The notes below the pieces were generated by a model, which was given only the letters and a program-made list of their open reading frames with translations, searched no databases and was not told where the DNA came from. This document shows, piece after piece, positions 24,690 to 36,660 of a stretch of DNA of 64,000 nt. Where the stretch lies: the NCBI RefSeq assembly GCF_000715075.1, contig NC_134084.1:2792501-2856500 (forward strand). Direction: 5' to 3'. The stretch is from Nicotiana tabacum (lineage: Eukaryota > Streptophyta > Magnoliopsida > Solanales > Solanaceae). Within the stretch, counting starts at the first letter, position 1. Each line of letters starts with the position of its first letter. The translations under genes and the position numbers were made by a program.

Positions 24690-25125
24690 TGAGGAAACTG
24701 AAGTTGATCTTTTTTTAAAAATTTAATTTAGAAGAAAGATTCATCATACTAAGATGAGGAAACTGAAGTTGATCTTTTTTTAAAAATTTAATTTAGAAGA
24801 AAGATTCATCATACTAAGATTTCTATCTTAGGAGAAAATTCATGAGACTAGGTTTTCTTGTCTTAGGAGAAAGATTCATCAGACTAAGACTTCGATCCTA
24901 GGAGAAAATTCATCAGACTGGACATTTTTTTTGTTATCTTAGGAGAAAGATTCATCACACTAGGTTTTCTATCTTAGGAGAAAGATTCATCAGACTGAGA
25001 TTTCTTTTCTAGGAGAAACTTTATCAGACTAGGTTTTCTATCTTAGGAGAAAGATTCATCAGTCTAAGATTTTTATTGGGAGGAAAATCCATTAGACTAG
25101 GACTTTTTATCCTATGAGGAAAAAT
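24690..25125. repeat. Minisatellite array B (GGAGAAAGATTCATCAGACT units)
   Basis: A 66 bp block is duplicated at 24690-24755 and from 24756. Variable-length units of AGGAGAAAGATTCATCAGAC plus TAGGTTTTCTATCTT then run to about 25125. The array sits beside array A and is cut by the LTR starting at 25162. Confidence 0.85.
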
Positions 25126-26527
25126 GTGAAGAGCAATGACAAGATTTTATGCACACTAGTGTAACGACCCAGCTGGTCGTTTTAAGAATTAATGCCCTGA
25201 TCCCCTATTAACTGTTTTCCCCGTGCTTGTTTCTGCTATTGTGAGTTTTGGAGTGTTTTGGGACACTTAGTCCCCAAATGAGAGTTTAAGCTTTAGAATT
25301 TAGACCGTAGTCGGAGTAGTATGAAGACGGCCTCGGAATGGAATTACATTGATTCTGTTAGCTTTATTGGGTGATTTCGGGCTTAGAGGCGTATTCAGAT
25401 TATGTTTTGGAGATCCGTAGCTTATTTAGGCTTGAAATGTCGAAAGTTGAATTTTTGATGTTTCGGATCGATAGTGAGATTTTGATATCAGTGTGGAAAT
25501 TTGATTTTGAAAGTTGGAATAGCTCCGTAGTGTTGAATGTGACTTGTGTGCAAATTTTGGGGGTCAATCGGACTTGGTTTGGTTGGTTTCGGCATCGGTT
25601 GTAGGATTCTTGAAATTTCAAGTCATTAGGCTTGGATTGGAGGGTGATTCATGTTTTAAGCATTGTTTAATGTGATTTGAGTGTTGTACTAAGTTCGTAC
25701 GATGTTTTAGAATTAGTTGGCATGTTTGGTTGAGGTCCTTGCGGCCTCGGGTGAGTTTCGGATGCTTAACGGATTGGAATTTGGACTTAGGCAAAATCTG
25801 AGGTTGCTGGACCTATCATAGCCGCACCTGCGTGTGTGGGAAAGCAGGTGCAACACCGCATGTCATGACCCCGGTTCGCCCTCCGTGATCCATCGTGATG
25901 GCACCTAGTCTCTACGACTAGGTAAGCCTAAATTGTAGAAGAAAACCAAAATTTGCAGAAGTAAAACATTTTAAAACAGTAATAAAGTAATAACAGTGTT
26001 TAAATGTGCCGCTCGACATACACCATATTTAACTCTCACTATCCAATACATAGATCCAAGACCCGGAAACCCACGAATCACAAGCTAAGATCAATATTAC
26101 ATAGCTCTAACTCCAGAATGTCTGATAAGAACAAATAAATACAGAAGGGCTAAATACTAAAAGCAGGAATAGAAAGGGACTTCTCGGTCTGCAGATGCGA
26201 CATATGTACCTCGAAGTCTCTAGAGCAGTCGCCTCCTTAAGGATGATAGTACTGAGTAGCGGTACCTGGATCTGCACATGAAAAACATACACAGAAGGGG
26301 CATGAGTACACCACAGCGGTACTCAGTAAGTGCCAAGCCTAACCTCAGTTGGGTAGTGATGAGGAAAGGTCAAGGCACTACTGAGGTTAAATAAATATAA
26401 AGATGTCAGGATAAGGTAAGCAGTACAATTGAAAATCTACAGTAAGGATCTATACATGTTAATAAGAGTATAATAACGGAAACAAAAATAAAGGAAAACA
26501 CCAGGAAATACCACTCATAACCAGGAT

Positions 26528-26860
26528 GACAGCCGGGGATCTCTTGGTATCCCGAGGATCTCTTGGTATCCTCAATTATACGCTAGGGATCTCTTAGTAT
26601 CCCGAGGATCTCTTGGTATCCTCAATATATGCGAGGGATCTCTTGGTATCCCGAGGATCTCTTGGTATCCTCAAGATACATGCCAGGGATCTCTTGGTAC
26701 CCCGAGGATCTCTTGGTATCCTCAATGATATGCTAGGGATCTCTTAGTATCTCGAGAATCTCTTGGTATCCTCAACATATGTGCCAGGGATCTCTTGGTA
26801 TCCCGCACCTCAGTTCATATCATAAATACATATAGGGGATCTCCCGGGATGCCGTCCCGT
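26528..26860. repeat. Intra-LTR minisatellite (GGGATCTCTTGGTATCCCG)
   Basis: Paired units GGGATCTCTTGGTATCCC and GAGGATCTCTTGGTATCCTC alternate with short spacers about six times. Each unit has self-complementary flanks (GGGAT...ATCCC). It corresponds to the divergent repeats at 29494-29790 and 46450-46720 in other L2 LTRs. Confidence 0.9.
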
Positions 26861-27519
26861 AGTCCCAAAGTAAAAACACACAGTAGCAACACAAGAATAC
26901 CCAATTAAATTAAATTCCGTACCAAGTAATTGGTTAATTCTAGCCTAACATGCTTTATGTAATGCAATAAAGGCAGTTTAGGCAAATAGGCAATTAAGTC
27001 AACTAAACATGCTTTCCTAAACTAGCAACAGGCTAAATACACAAGTAGAATAAAACAGGAAAGAGAACTCAATTGAAATACTTAAGGAAAAACCGGATTT
27101 CAACAATTAGCTCAAGTAACTGATTCTACAATTAAAGTCTAAGATAATACGTGAAATTATGTAAACTAAACAAAATGCCCTCGGGCCCACATCTCGGAAT
27201 CGGGTAAAATTTATAGTTTCAGAATCCTCACACTCTCATGAGTCTAACCATACCAAAATTATCCAAATCCGATGTCAAATCCCCAATCAAAACTCAATTT
27301 CTTGGTCTAAGAACTTTTCCTCAATCTTCATACGAATTCCGAAATTAAAGGATGAATTCATGTTTAGATTAATGGGTTACCAGCAAAAAGGAGTCTAGAA
27401 TCGTTACCTAATCGATATATCTGCAAATTCCTCAAAATCTCACTCAAATCTGAGCTCCCAAGCTTAAGTTTTGATAAAAATGGCTAAACCCTCGATTTTA
27501 AATCTTATATTTGCCTAGA

Positions 27520-27765
27520 CGCGTTCGCGAGTCAACTATCGCGAACGCGATGCACAAAAGTCCTGCCGGCCAAATTCCTCTTTCGCGAACGCGAGGTCCA
27601 CTCGCGAACGCGTAGCTTACACGGGCAGATCCTATGTGAACGCCAGGACCATGTTGCGAACGCGAAGACCAACGGGTCCTTACCTTCGCGAACGCGGGAC
27701 AACATCGCGAACGTGAAACACATTCCAGCTGCTTCACCCAGATGCTCTACGCGAACGCGAGACCC
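27520..27765 (-). promoter_or_regulatory. TCGCGAACGCGA module cluster in the L2 solo LTR
   Basis: At least eight GCGAACGCG or close palindromic variants occur in about 240 bp, and on the minus strand a weak TATA (AAATATAAG near 27505) follows. Position within the LTR matches the CCGCA/TGCGG cluster of other LTRs here, although the motif is different. Confidence 0.6.
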
Positions 27766-29493
27766 TGCAACACAATGACAGAAAATCTGTTGTCTTTCCA
27801 AGTCCAAAAGTGGTCCGTTGAGCATCCGAAACACCCCCGAGGCCCCCGGGACCTCAACCAAACATGCCAACCAATCTTAAAATATCATTCAAACTTGTTC
27901 CAACCTTCGGAAAGTTTAAAACAACATCATAACACCTATTTTTCATCGGATTCAAGCCTAAGAATTCCAAAAACTCTAAAAATACACTTTTGATCAAAAG
28001 GTCTATCATACCTCGTCGGAATGACCTGAAATTTTGCACGCACGTCACATTAAACACTAAAGAGCTACTCCAACTTCTAGAATTCCATTCGGAGCCTCAG
28101 ATCAAAATCTCACTATCGAACCAGTAACTTCAAAAATTCAACTTTCGGCATTTCAAGCCTAAATTAGCTATGGTCCATGCTCACACTGTTCCGAGCAATC
28201 CGAGCATGCTCCTAATCCCTAAATCACCCAACGGAGCTAACGGAACCATCTGATTTCCATTTTGAGGCCGTCTTCACACTGTTCCAACTACAACCAACTT
28301 TCTAATATTTAAGCGTTGATTTAGGGACTAAGTGTCCCATAACTCTCCGAAACTTAAAACCGAACATCCCGGCAAATCAAAATAGCAGAAATAAACTTGG
28401 AAAAAGTAGTTAATAGGGGATCAGGGCATTAATTCTTAAGACGACCGGCCGGGTCGTCACACCACAGAAGTGACTTTATGATCGCAGAAGCGGAAGAAGC
28501 CCAGGGCTCCAGGAACCGCAGGTTCGACTGGTTGACCGCAAATGCATAACCGCAGATGCGCCCAAGTGACCGTAGATGCGGACCCAGCCCGGTTAAGTGA
28601 GTTGTGCACCAGCGATGCCTTTTCTGTAGGTGCAGGACTGCATGTGCGTCCCCACGACCGCAAATGTGGAAATCGCTAGGCAGAAATATGAAATTTTGAG
28701 GGTTTGAGTTCATAACTTGGAAAATAAAATTTAGAGCTCGAGGTAGGGCGATTTTGGGAGGATTTTGAAGAGGAGATCAGTGGGTAAAGATTTCTTAATT
28801 CCATCAATCTAATCTTAGTTTTGTCATTTAATTTCGAATTTGGGGTGAAAAATAAGGAGAATTGAGGAAAAATTCCCCAACCAAATTTTTGGATTTTATT
28901 TGTCGGAATTGAGTATTTTTGGACGAGTGTTCTCGTGAGTGAATGGGTGTTCTAAATTAGTAACTTTACCAGATTCCGAGAAGTGGGCCTGGAGAGGATT
29001 TTTGGGCGTTTTCTATTTTCTTATCTTAGCTTCAATTCCTTTAGCTAAATTCATTGTTTGTAGTTATATTTATATTATAAAATTTATTTGATTAGATTTG
29101 GGCCACTCGGAGTTGGATACTCGTGGAAAGAGAGTGGTTTCAGGTTAATTTTGAGCTGGTTCGAGGTAAATGGCTTGCCTAACCTTGTGTGGGGGAACTC
29201 CCCTTAGGATTTGGTACTGTTGTTATATGAGTGTCGTGTATGTGAGGTGATGAATGCGTACATGTGCTAATTGTTGAAAAAAAACCCCATTTTCATTAAG
29301 TAAATCTCTATGTTTTCTTGTAATTGAGTAATACTTGTACTTGAAGCCTCTTGTTTAGTTTAGGAAAAGCATGCCTATGTGATCTAATTGCCTTACCTGC
29401 TTTAACTACTTACTTGTATTTGTGCAGCATGTTTAGAGTAGGATTCATGTTTATTCTCGAATAGAACTGTAGATTCTTTCTTGAGATTGTTAT

Positions 29494-29790
29494 GTGTTTA
29501 CTTTGGGACTACAGAACGATATCCCGGGAGATCCCCCTGCATGTTTACTTTGGGACTACAAATCGGTATTCCAGGAGATTCCACTGCACGTTTACATTTT
29601 TGACTTCAGGACGACACCCGGGAGATTCCCATGTACTGGATATTTACTTTGGGACTACAGATTGGTAATCTGGGAGTTTCCCCTGCATATTTATGATTCA
29701 AACTACGGGACGATATCCTAGGAGATCCTCTGTACATTTACGTTTGGGACTACGGGACGATATCCTAGGAGATTCCATGTTGCTATCTCT
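29494..29790. repeat. Intra-LTR minisatellite (TTTGGGACTACGGGACGATATC)
   Basis: Six or so units of 40-50 bp share TTTGGGACTAC, a GACGATATCC-type middle and GGGAGATTCC. The frame across them (29494-29721) is a by-product of the repeat. Confidence 0.85.
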
Positions 29791-29879
29791 ATGTACTGAG
29801 TATATTTTGTCTGTAATTTTACTCTTTATCGACTGTTAGTGTTTTTAATTGTACTGTCACACTTCATACTATTTTATTT

Positions 29880-29880
<1 letters not shown>

Positions 29881-29947
<67 letters not shown>

Positions 29948-29968
29948 ACACACACACACACACACACA
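29881..29968. repeat. Microsatellite (TA)n-(CA)n
   Basis: About 62 bp of TA is followed by about 24 bp of CA, inside the L2 LTR. Confidence 0.98.
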
Positions 29969-30994
29969 CTCGTCACTACCCGACTGAGGTTAGGCATGAC
30001 ACTTACTGGGTACCGCTGTGGTATACTCATGCCCTTTCCTGCACATGTTTTTCGTGAGCAGATCCAGGTTCTTTGGATTATATGTCTTTGTGTGACCAAC
30101 TGACAGTATTATATGTCATGTGACAACCATTGGTCATTGATGCTTCTCTTGGCATTTTTGAAGGCATATTAGGAGGACATTATTTGAAAGGTTTTTGGAT
30201 AGGGTTGGAAAGAAGGGACGATATAAGGCTCAAAGTAGACTCAAAATGAGGGGGTTGTAGACTTACAACTCTCCGAATCGACTCTTTCAAAAGTGAAATA
30301 AATTTTTGCCCCAGTTTCAGATACTGGGGATTTTTTTGAGATTTTGTTTTACTCTTATTTAGTTGGACCTAACCGTGTAAGGCTGTCTATGTATCCTTTT
30401 TAAAGGAAGTAGGTCAAATGTAGTTCAAACATCCGACCTAACTATTTTTTCATCCTTATTTCTTTGTCTTTTTCTATTTTTTTGGTTTTTTTCAAAACAA
30501 GTTGCTCTGGATTCTATTTTCTGGGGGAATGGATCTTCGACTGTTTTTTTTCACTTGAACTTCTAAGAGTTGCCCCAGTTTGTACTATTGGGACATGGAC
30601 TTTTCTTTTCATTTTTTTTTCTTTTTTTTGACTCTTGACTCTAAACTTGATTCCAAAAGAGGGTGGTCAAAGAAAATAGCACATGCTCAAAAGGGGTAAT
30701 AAGGGTATAAAGTATTTGGGTAGCAGAAAAAGGGCCTCCTAGCCTTGATAATTCCAATCGTATTAGCCATTCACAAACAGGACATTGATGGACATGTTGC
30801 TTTCTAGGCCTTTTTCATGCAAAATTGTATAAGCAATACTTTCCTCGCAGTGAATGACCCTTGTCAAATTGGGTGACTTTTTCTTGGATTTTATCTTGAT
30901 GTAGAAGATGTAGTTTGCTACTAAACTGATCCATTTCAAGTTGTCTGAAATACACCTTCTTTTGAAAACACTTTCTATCTTTTGGTGCTAAACA

Positions 30995-32182
30995 AACTTC
31001 AACCTATTCGATCATCCTTAAGCCTGTTCTTCTCAAATAATTCAAAAGGTAGAGATCTTTAATTTTCATGAGCATGATTGCTTTGGTTCCATGTAAACTT
31101 GGCTCATGCTTATTTTCCAAATGTTTCATGTGTCTATTCATATTCAAAAGTATCTCTTTCTCACTTATACATTCAAGACTAAATCCGTTTTCTATGATCC
31201 GGCCAAAAATTCCACATGCATGTCATGTCACTAGAACTAACATGAAAAGAACTATGCACAAAATAGATACAAAATGACTGGATTTTTTTTGAATAAAGGA
31301 TAGTAGAGTTAGATAACACAGAAAGAAGAAGAAAAGACGATAAAATAGGCTACCATGGCTAAACAAGGAGTGACTTTCCAGTTACTAAGTGACATCTTAG
31401 CCACAAATTTGCACATCAGCACTACTACGACATTCAACCCTTTTATTCTTTCTGGTTCAGCACTCAAATTTTGACTTTTGATCAAAACATCCCCAATATT
31501 GGTTGTCGGATTTTAAAAGAACTCATTTACTAAAGGACTTGGAAGAATTCTCATGTCTCCCCATCATCAAATCATCCCGAGCAGAAATCACTTCAACCTA
31601 TTCGATCATCCTTAAGCCCGATATTCTCAAATGATTCAAAAGGTAGAGATCTTTAATTTTCATGAGCATGATTGCTTTGGTTCCATGTAAACTTGGCTCA
31701 TGCTTATTTTCCAAATGTTTCATGTGTCTATTCATATTCAAAACTATGTCTTTCTCACTTATCCATTCAAGACTAAATCAATTTTCTATGATCCGGCCAA
31801 AAATTTCACATGCATGTCATGTCACTAAAACTAGCATGAAAAGAACTATGCACAAAATAGATACAAAATGGCTGGCTTTTTTTTTAAAATAAAGGATAGC
31901 AGAGTTAGATAACACAGAAAGAAGAAGAAAAGACGATAAAATAGGCTACCATGGCTAAAAGAGGAGTGACTTTCCAGTTACTAAGTGACATCTTAGCCAC
32001 AAATTTGCACATCAGCACTACTACGACATTCAACCCTTTTATTCTTTCTGGTTCAGCACTCAAATTTTGACTTTTGATCAAAACATTCCCAATATTGGTT
32101 TTCGGATTTCAAAACAACTCATTTACTAAAGGACTTGGAAGAATTCTCATGTCTCCCCATCATCAAATCATCCCGAGCAGAG
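30995..32182. repeat. Tandem duplication, 594 bp unit, two copies
   Basis: The block from AACCTATTCGATCATCCTTA (31001) repeats at 31595, an offset of 594 bp, ending with ATCATCCCGAGCAG in both. The copies differ at few positions. Paired frames at 31068-31277 and 31662-31892 are simply the duplicated sequence. Confidence 0.9.
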
Positions 32183-32469
32183 AATGTCGTGTTGCTCAAA
32201 ACTGGTAAACGTCAACCAACATTTGCCTCTATTTTTATCACCAACTTGTCTACTTTGTCTTTTTGTGACCTTAGTTGGAGCAACGATAATGGTTCTTCTT
32301 CCTTCAGTTTAGAAGATGTTTTTATTTCCGAGGGATGTTGGATTATTTTTGTAATTGGCCATTGCAAATCAACAAACCGCCTACCTTTAACTTGCTTTTA
32401 TATCAAGACAACACGCATGTTCGAATACACACTCTCTTTCTTAGTTCGGGAAGACCAAAAATAAAGTAA

Positions 32470-32910
32470 ATAAACTAACACTTTTTGGATTTTGATTTTT
32501 TTAAAAAGAAAGGATTTTAAAGAGGAAAAAAAATATTTTTGGATTTTTGGTTTTGATTTTTTTTTTTTGAAATTTTCCAAAGAAAGACTTCTCTCAAGAA
32601 AATATTTTTTTGATTGAATTTTGATTTTTCGGGAAAAAGACTTCTAGAAAAGGTTGAAAATATATATTTTTTTGGATTTTGATTTGATTTGTTTCCTTTT
32701 ATCAAATGAAAGACTGCTATAAAGAAAATATTTTTGGGTTTATAAAATCTTTCTTATTTTTTTTATATTTTTTTGGGAGTTTCTAAGTAAAGACTCCTAA
32801 ATAAGGAGTTAAAGAAAAATATTTTTGGATTTTTTTTAAAAATTGGGGTCTAAAAGAAAGACTTTATGAAGAAGTAAGTATAGAAAAATATTTTTGGATT
32901 TTTTTAAAAT
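32470..32910. repeat. Degenerate T-rich tandem repeat
   Basis: Units of about 60-70 bp recur about six times, each with AAAGAAAGACTTC, a GAAAATATTTTTGGATTTT core and a poly-T run. Frames on the minus strand (lysine and asparagine rich) are products of base composition. Confidence 0.75.
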
Positions 32911-33731
32911 TGTGGGCCGGAACCAATGAGGTTTGCCTACGTATCTCACATCCGGTGAGAATCAGACCCGCTTAGTTCGCCGGTTTTGACAGAACAGGAG
33001 AAACATGACTTTCTGAAAACAATCACTTATTTTTTTTTTTTTTTTTTGAAATTTCGGCAGAGTTTTGAATTTCAAATACCTACCTTTCACTCTTGATTTT
33101 TTTTTTTTTTTGACTTTTTTTCTCTTTCTTTTTTTTTTTTGATTTTCTTTCTCTATTCTAGCAGCCAGTAAACATGCAAACTGAAACAAACAAATGTGCA
33201 AGTAGCACGTAAGATGCATCAGGATGGTCTTTTTAATTTGGGTACACCTGTTCTAGACCGAACCAACCCCTATGTTGAGTCCCCAAAGTCAAATGCACAT
33301 GATGTAAACAAATGTACCTACTAGGGATCCAGCATGAGGTTATGTCACTCTAAGTTTAATCCTGAGTGTATTGTTGTAGACCTGGCTTACCCAAGCGGAC
33401 AACTCGAGCCGGAAGGGGGGGGGGAACGTACTGGTAACCAAAAGTCCATACGGCTTTGTAACCGATCCGATCCTTGTTCTAAATTAGGGTATGACACTAA
33501 CAGAAAAGAAGTCACACTAACATGCACTTCCCAAAAGATTTAGAAGACTCGGAGAGAAGAAGGGGTTATAACAGTTTTATATACAGTTCAAACAATATTA
33601 AAGCGGTAAAAAGCTATATTTATCACATTAGGCTCAAACACGTAAAAATTAGATAATAAACAAAAGTCAAGTATAACAGTTATTCTAAGCTCGAATTCTG
33701 AACCCTGAACTAGAGATTCTAGGTTCTTATC

Positions 33732-36573
33732 TATGACGACCCAGCCAGTCGTCTCATGAGTTACCGCTCCGTTTCTCCCATTTCTGCTTCTTATTCTTTG
33801 TTTATCGATACTATGTGTGATCGGGTTGGTTGGCTCAGGTTCGGAGCGGTTCTGGTAAGAGTTGAGACACTTAGTCTCTTTTGAGGAAGCTTAAGTTGGA
33901 AAAGTCAACCGGATGTTGACTTAGGGGTTAAAGGGATAGGATATGAGCTCCGATGGGTCGGATAGCTTTAGGAGGTGATTTGGGACTTAAGAGCGTGATC
34001 GGAATGTGTTTTGGAGGTTCGGAGTAGATTTAGGCTTGAATTGGCGAAATTGGAATTTTGGTGTTCTCCGGTTGGTAGGTAAGATATTGATATAGGGGTT
34101 GGAATGGAATTCCGGGAGTTGAAATAGGACCTTTGTGTCATTTGGGATGTGTGTGCAAAATTTTAAGCCATTCGGACATGGTTTGGTAGACTTTTTAATC
34201 AAAAGCGTAATTCGGAAGATTTTTGGAACCTTTGGCTTGAATCTAATGTGTTTTGGTTGATTCGATGTTGTTTGAGGTATTTTGAAGATTGGTATAAGTT
34301 TGGATAGTGGTATATGGCTTGTTGGTGCTTTTGGTTGAGGTCCAGGGGGCCTCGGGATGATTTCGGATGGTTGACGGAGAGTTTAGAGTTTTGGTGAAGC
34401 TGTAGAATTTTTCTGCTTCTGTTGTTTCCGCACATGCGGATTGGAGACCGCAGGTGCGACGCCGCAGATGCGAAGAAAGGACGACAAATACGGTCAAGGA
34501 TACGAAGGGCAGGAGCCACAGATGCGGTGTGCTGAGCGCACCTGTGATGGCACAAGTGCGGTTATTTGATCGGAGATGCGACTTTGGGTGTTTAAGTGGA
34601 AACCACAGGTGCGATGGTCAAAACCGCAGAAGCAGGGATACAAAAGCGGTAAAAGGGCCGCAGGTGCAAAAAGCCTGTTCCAAAAGGTATTAAAGAATTC
34701 CTTCGCGATTTTTTAGTTGTTCTTCACCATTTCAAGTCGGTTTTGGAGCTTTTTGGTACATTTTAAAGAGGGAATTCAAGGGAGCTTCCTTGAGGTAAGA
34801 TTGTTGAACCAAAAATTCATTTCTATGGTGTTATTTCACTGATTTGGCCTAAGATTAATGGAAATTAAGGGTTAAAAATTGGGGATTAGGGTTTGGTATT
34901 GGAGACCTTGACTTGAGGATTTGAGGGGCCATTTGTGGTCGGATTTTGGGACTTTTGATATATATGAACTCGTGTGGAGATAAGAAATTTATTGATGTAA
35001 ATTTTGCCGAATTCCGAGATGTGGGCCCGGGTGTCGGGTTTTGGTTAATTTCGGGATTTATGTTGTAAATTGATTATTTTTGCTTGGGCTTCGTTTCCCT
35101 TAGCATATGTTGACATCGGGATTCTGATTTTGGATAGATTCGATGCGAGTGGACGCCGATTCGAGGGGCAAAGGCATCGCGGGCTAGAGATTGGATCGTA
35201 TTAAGGTGAGTAATGACTTTAAATATTGTCCTGAGGGTATGAAACCCCGAATTACACATCGTTGTGCTATGTTCAGGTGACACACACGCTAGATGACGAG
35301 CGTTGGGTTGTGCACCATTGGGGATTGTGACTTAGTCCATCCCGAATGACTGTTTTACCGCGTATTTGACTGAAAACTATTTGCTATCATCATGTTTTGG
35401 GCTGAATGCCACATCTGGGCCTCGTGCCAACTATTTGGACCCTTAGGGGATTTTTACTGCTATTTTCTCACTATTTTGATTTTATATATTTACTCAGTCA
35501 TGCTATATTATACTGTTTTCATAACTCAACCATCTTTACTCTGTTTTAACACTTTAAATGATATTTTGGGCTGAGCATCATATTTTACTGTGCCTAAGTA
35601 GATTTTAGAGATTTCTGACTAAGTAGGGCCGAGGGTGTATGTTATGAGGATTATTATGGGATCGGGCTACACGCTGCAATAGTGTTGTACTGATTATGAT
35701 TATGAGGCCGAGGGACTGAGTTGTACGCTACGAGGTGACTTGATATGAGGCCGAGAGCCTATTGATTATGCCACGAGATGGCTTGATATTGCTTGGGCCG
35801 TAAGGGGCCCCTCCCGAAGTCCGTACACCCCCAGTGAGCGCGGGTACCCATTGTGATATGAGATATAGCCCGAGGGGCCGGTGTTGTTCGATATTGTTTC
35901 CCGGGGGGCTGATTTGGATGGTATTGTGCCGGAGGGGCGGTTTTTATGTGTTTATCTTTTCAAGCTGCCTGTCATTTACTTGTTTAACTGTTAAAAAGGT
36001 ATTTTAAAGAAGCTTAAATGAAACTAAGGTGTTTTTATGAGATTTCACTATTTTATGGCACTTTACTGGTTTTACTCTGCCTTTTTATAGCCTATTGTTG
36101 TGTTTTTATGTGATTTCGTATCGCTCAGTCTTTATTTATTGTTATAACTCTCTAAGTCAGAGTACTCACATTACTCCCTGCACCCTGTGTGCAATCACAA
36201 GAGTCTCGGGTCCCGCTAGCAAGTGTTGATTGCTTCTAGCTCAAGCGGTTCAGAGATCACTAGTTAGCTGCTCGGCATTCGCAGTCTAGTGCTTCTCCCC
36301 TATCTTATTTTCTCTTGTTTTACCTCTGTAATAGACTATGTAGACTCTTCCTACTTTTAATCGGTTATTAGATGCTCATGATTGGTGACACCCCGATGTC
36401 GGGCCGTGTTTGGTTTTCCACATTTGTTATATTTTCACTTTATTATGGTATTTATCATTATTTATGACTTAATTACAAATTATTATCTGTTAATTTAATT
36501 GGGTGTTGTGTCGGCTGGCCTTGTCTTTACGAGAGGCGCCATCATGACCGAGTCTGGGTTTAGGGTCGTGACA
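33732..36573 (+). mobile_element. 5' LTR of the Tekay element (2842 bp)
   Basis: It starts TATGACGACCCAGCCAGTCG and ends GGGTCGTGACA directly before the PBS. Similar sequence recurs from 41573. It contains a CCGCA/TGCGG cluster (34427-34690) followed by a decayed TATA (GTATTAAAG at about 34687). The long frames at 34199-34555 and 34454-34693 cross these modules and are not genes. Confidence 0.9.
34427..34695 (+). promoter_or_regulatory. GC-module cluster and decayed TATA in the 5' LTR
   Basis: Modules such as CCGCAGGTGCG, CCGCAGATGCG, CAGATGCGG and CCGCAGAAGC recur every 15-30 bp and are followed by GTATTAAAG. The 3' LTR has an intact TATAAAAG at the equivalent place. Confidence 0.65.
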
Positions 36574-36576
36574 AGT

Positions 36577-36588
36577 TGGTATCAGAGC
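36577..36588 (+). other. Primer-binding site, tRNA-iMet type
   Basis: TGGTATCAGAGC lies three bases after the LTR end. It is complementary to the 3' end of initiator methionine tRNA, the usual primer of this clade. Confidence 0.92.
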
Positions 36589-36660
36589 TTAGGTTATATA
36601 GGTCTCACAAGTCATGAGTAGGTTTAGTAGACTCTCGTGGATCGGTATGGAGTCGTCTGT

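Larger units (their letters stand above)
25861..28461 (-). mobile_element. Solo LTR (family L2, minus strand, 2601 bp)
   Basis: On the plus strand it begins TGTCATGACCCCGG and ends CCGGGTCGTCACA. It is flanked by CCGCA (25856-25860) and CCACA (28462-28466), a 5 bp target-site duplication with one mismatch. The host LTR sequence continues across the insertion. There is no PBS, PPT or coding region beside it, so it is a solo LTR left by LTR-LTR recombination. Frames inside (27532-27870, 27742-27993) cross GC modules and are not genes. Confidence 0.85.
25162..30073 (+). mobile_element. Gypsy LTR (family L2, plus strand) split by a solo LTR
   Basis: The LTR starts TGTAACGACCCAGCTGGTCG at 25162, runs to 25860, is interrupted by a reverse-oriented relative (25861-28461) and resumes at 28462. 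It continues through a GC-module cluster (28466-28680), an intra-LTR minisatellite (29494-29790) and a microsatellite. Its right part matches the solo LTR (read in reverse) until GCAGATCCAGG near 30070, then stops, so the LTR's 3' end is missing. No coding sequence is present. Confidence 0.75.
30074..33731 (+). other. Tat-like noncoding region, no gene recognised
   Basis: This 3.6 kb AT-rich stretch has no convincing gene. Phrases that I associate with Tat/Ogre internal noncoding DNA occur: TGCCCCAGTTTCAGATACTG near 30308, AAGGCTGTCTATGTATCC near 30380 and GAGGTTTGCCTACGTATC near 32929. With arrays A and B at 23630-25125 it is plausibly one 3' untranslated region split by the L2 LTR insertion. 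The 109-residue frame at 32135-32464 matches nothing I know. 33240-33731 is further noncoding sequence up to the Tekay LTR. Confidence 0.5.

Noticed and set aside
27532..27870. 112-residue minus-strand frame rich in Arg and Ala
   Set aside because: It is the translation of TCGCGAACGCGA modules in the solo LTR.
32135..32464. 109-residue plus-strand frame as a host gene or a Tat extra ORF
   Set aside because: No recognisable domain, and it begins at the end of a tandem duplication; I cannot support a product. A search against Tat extra ORFs would decide.
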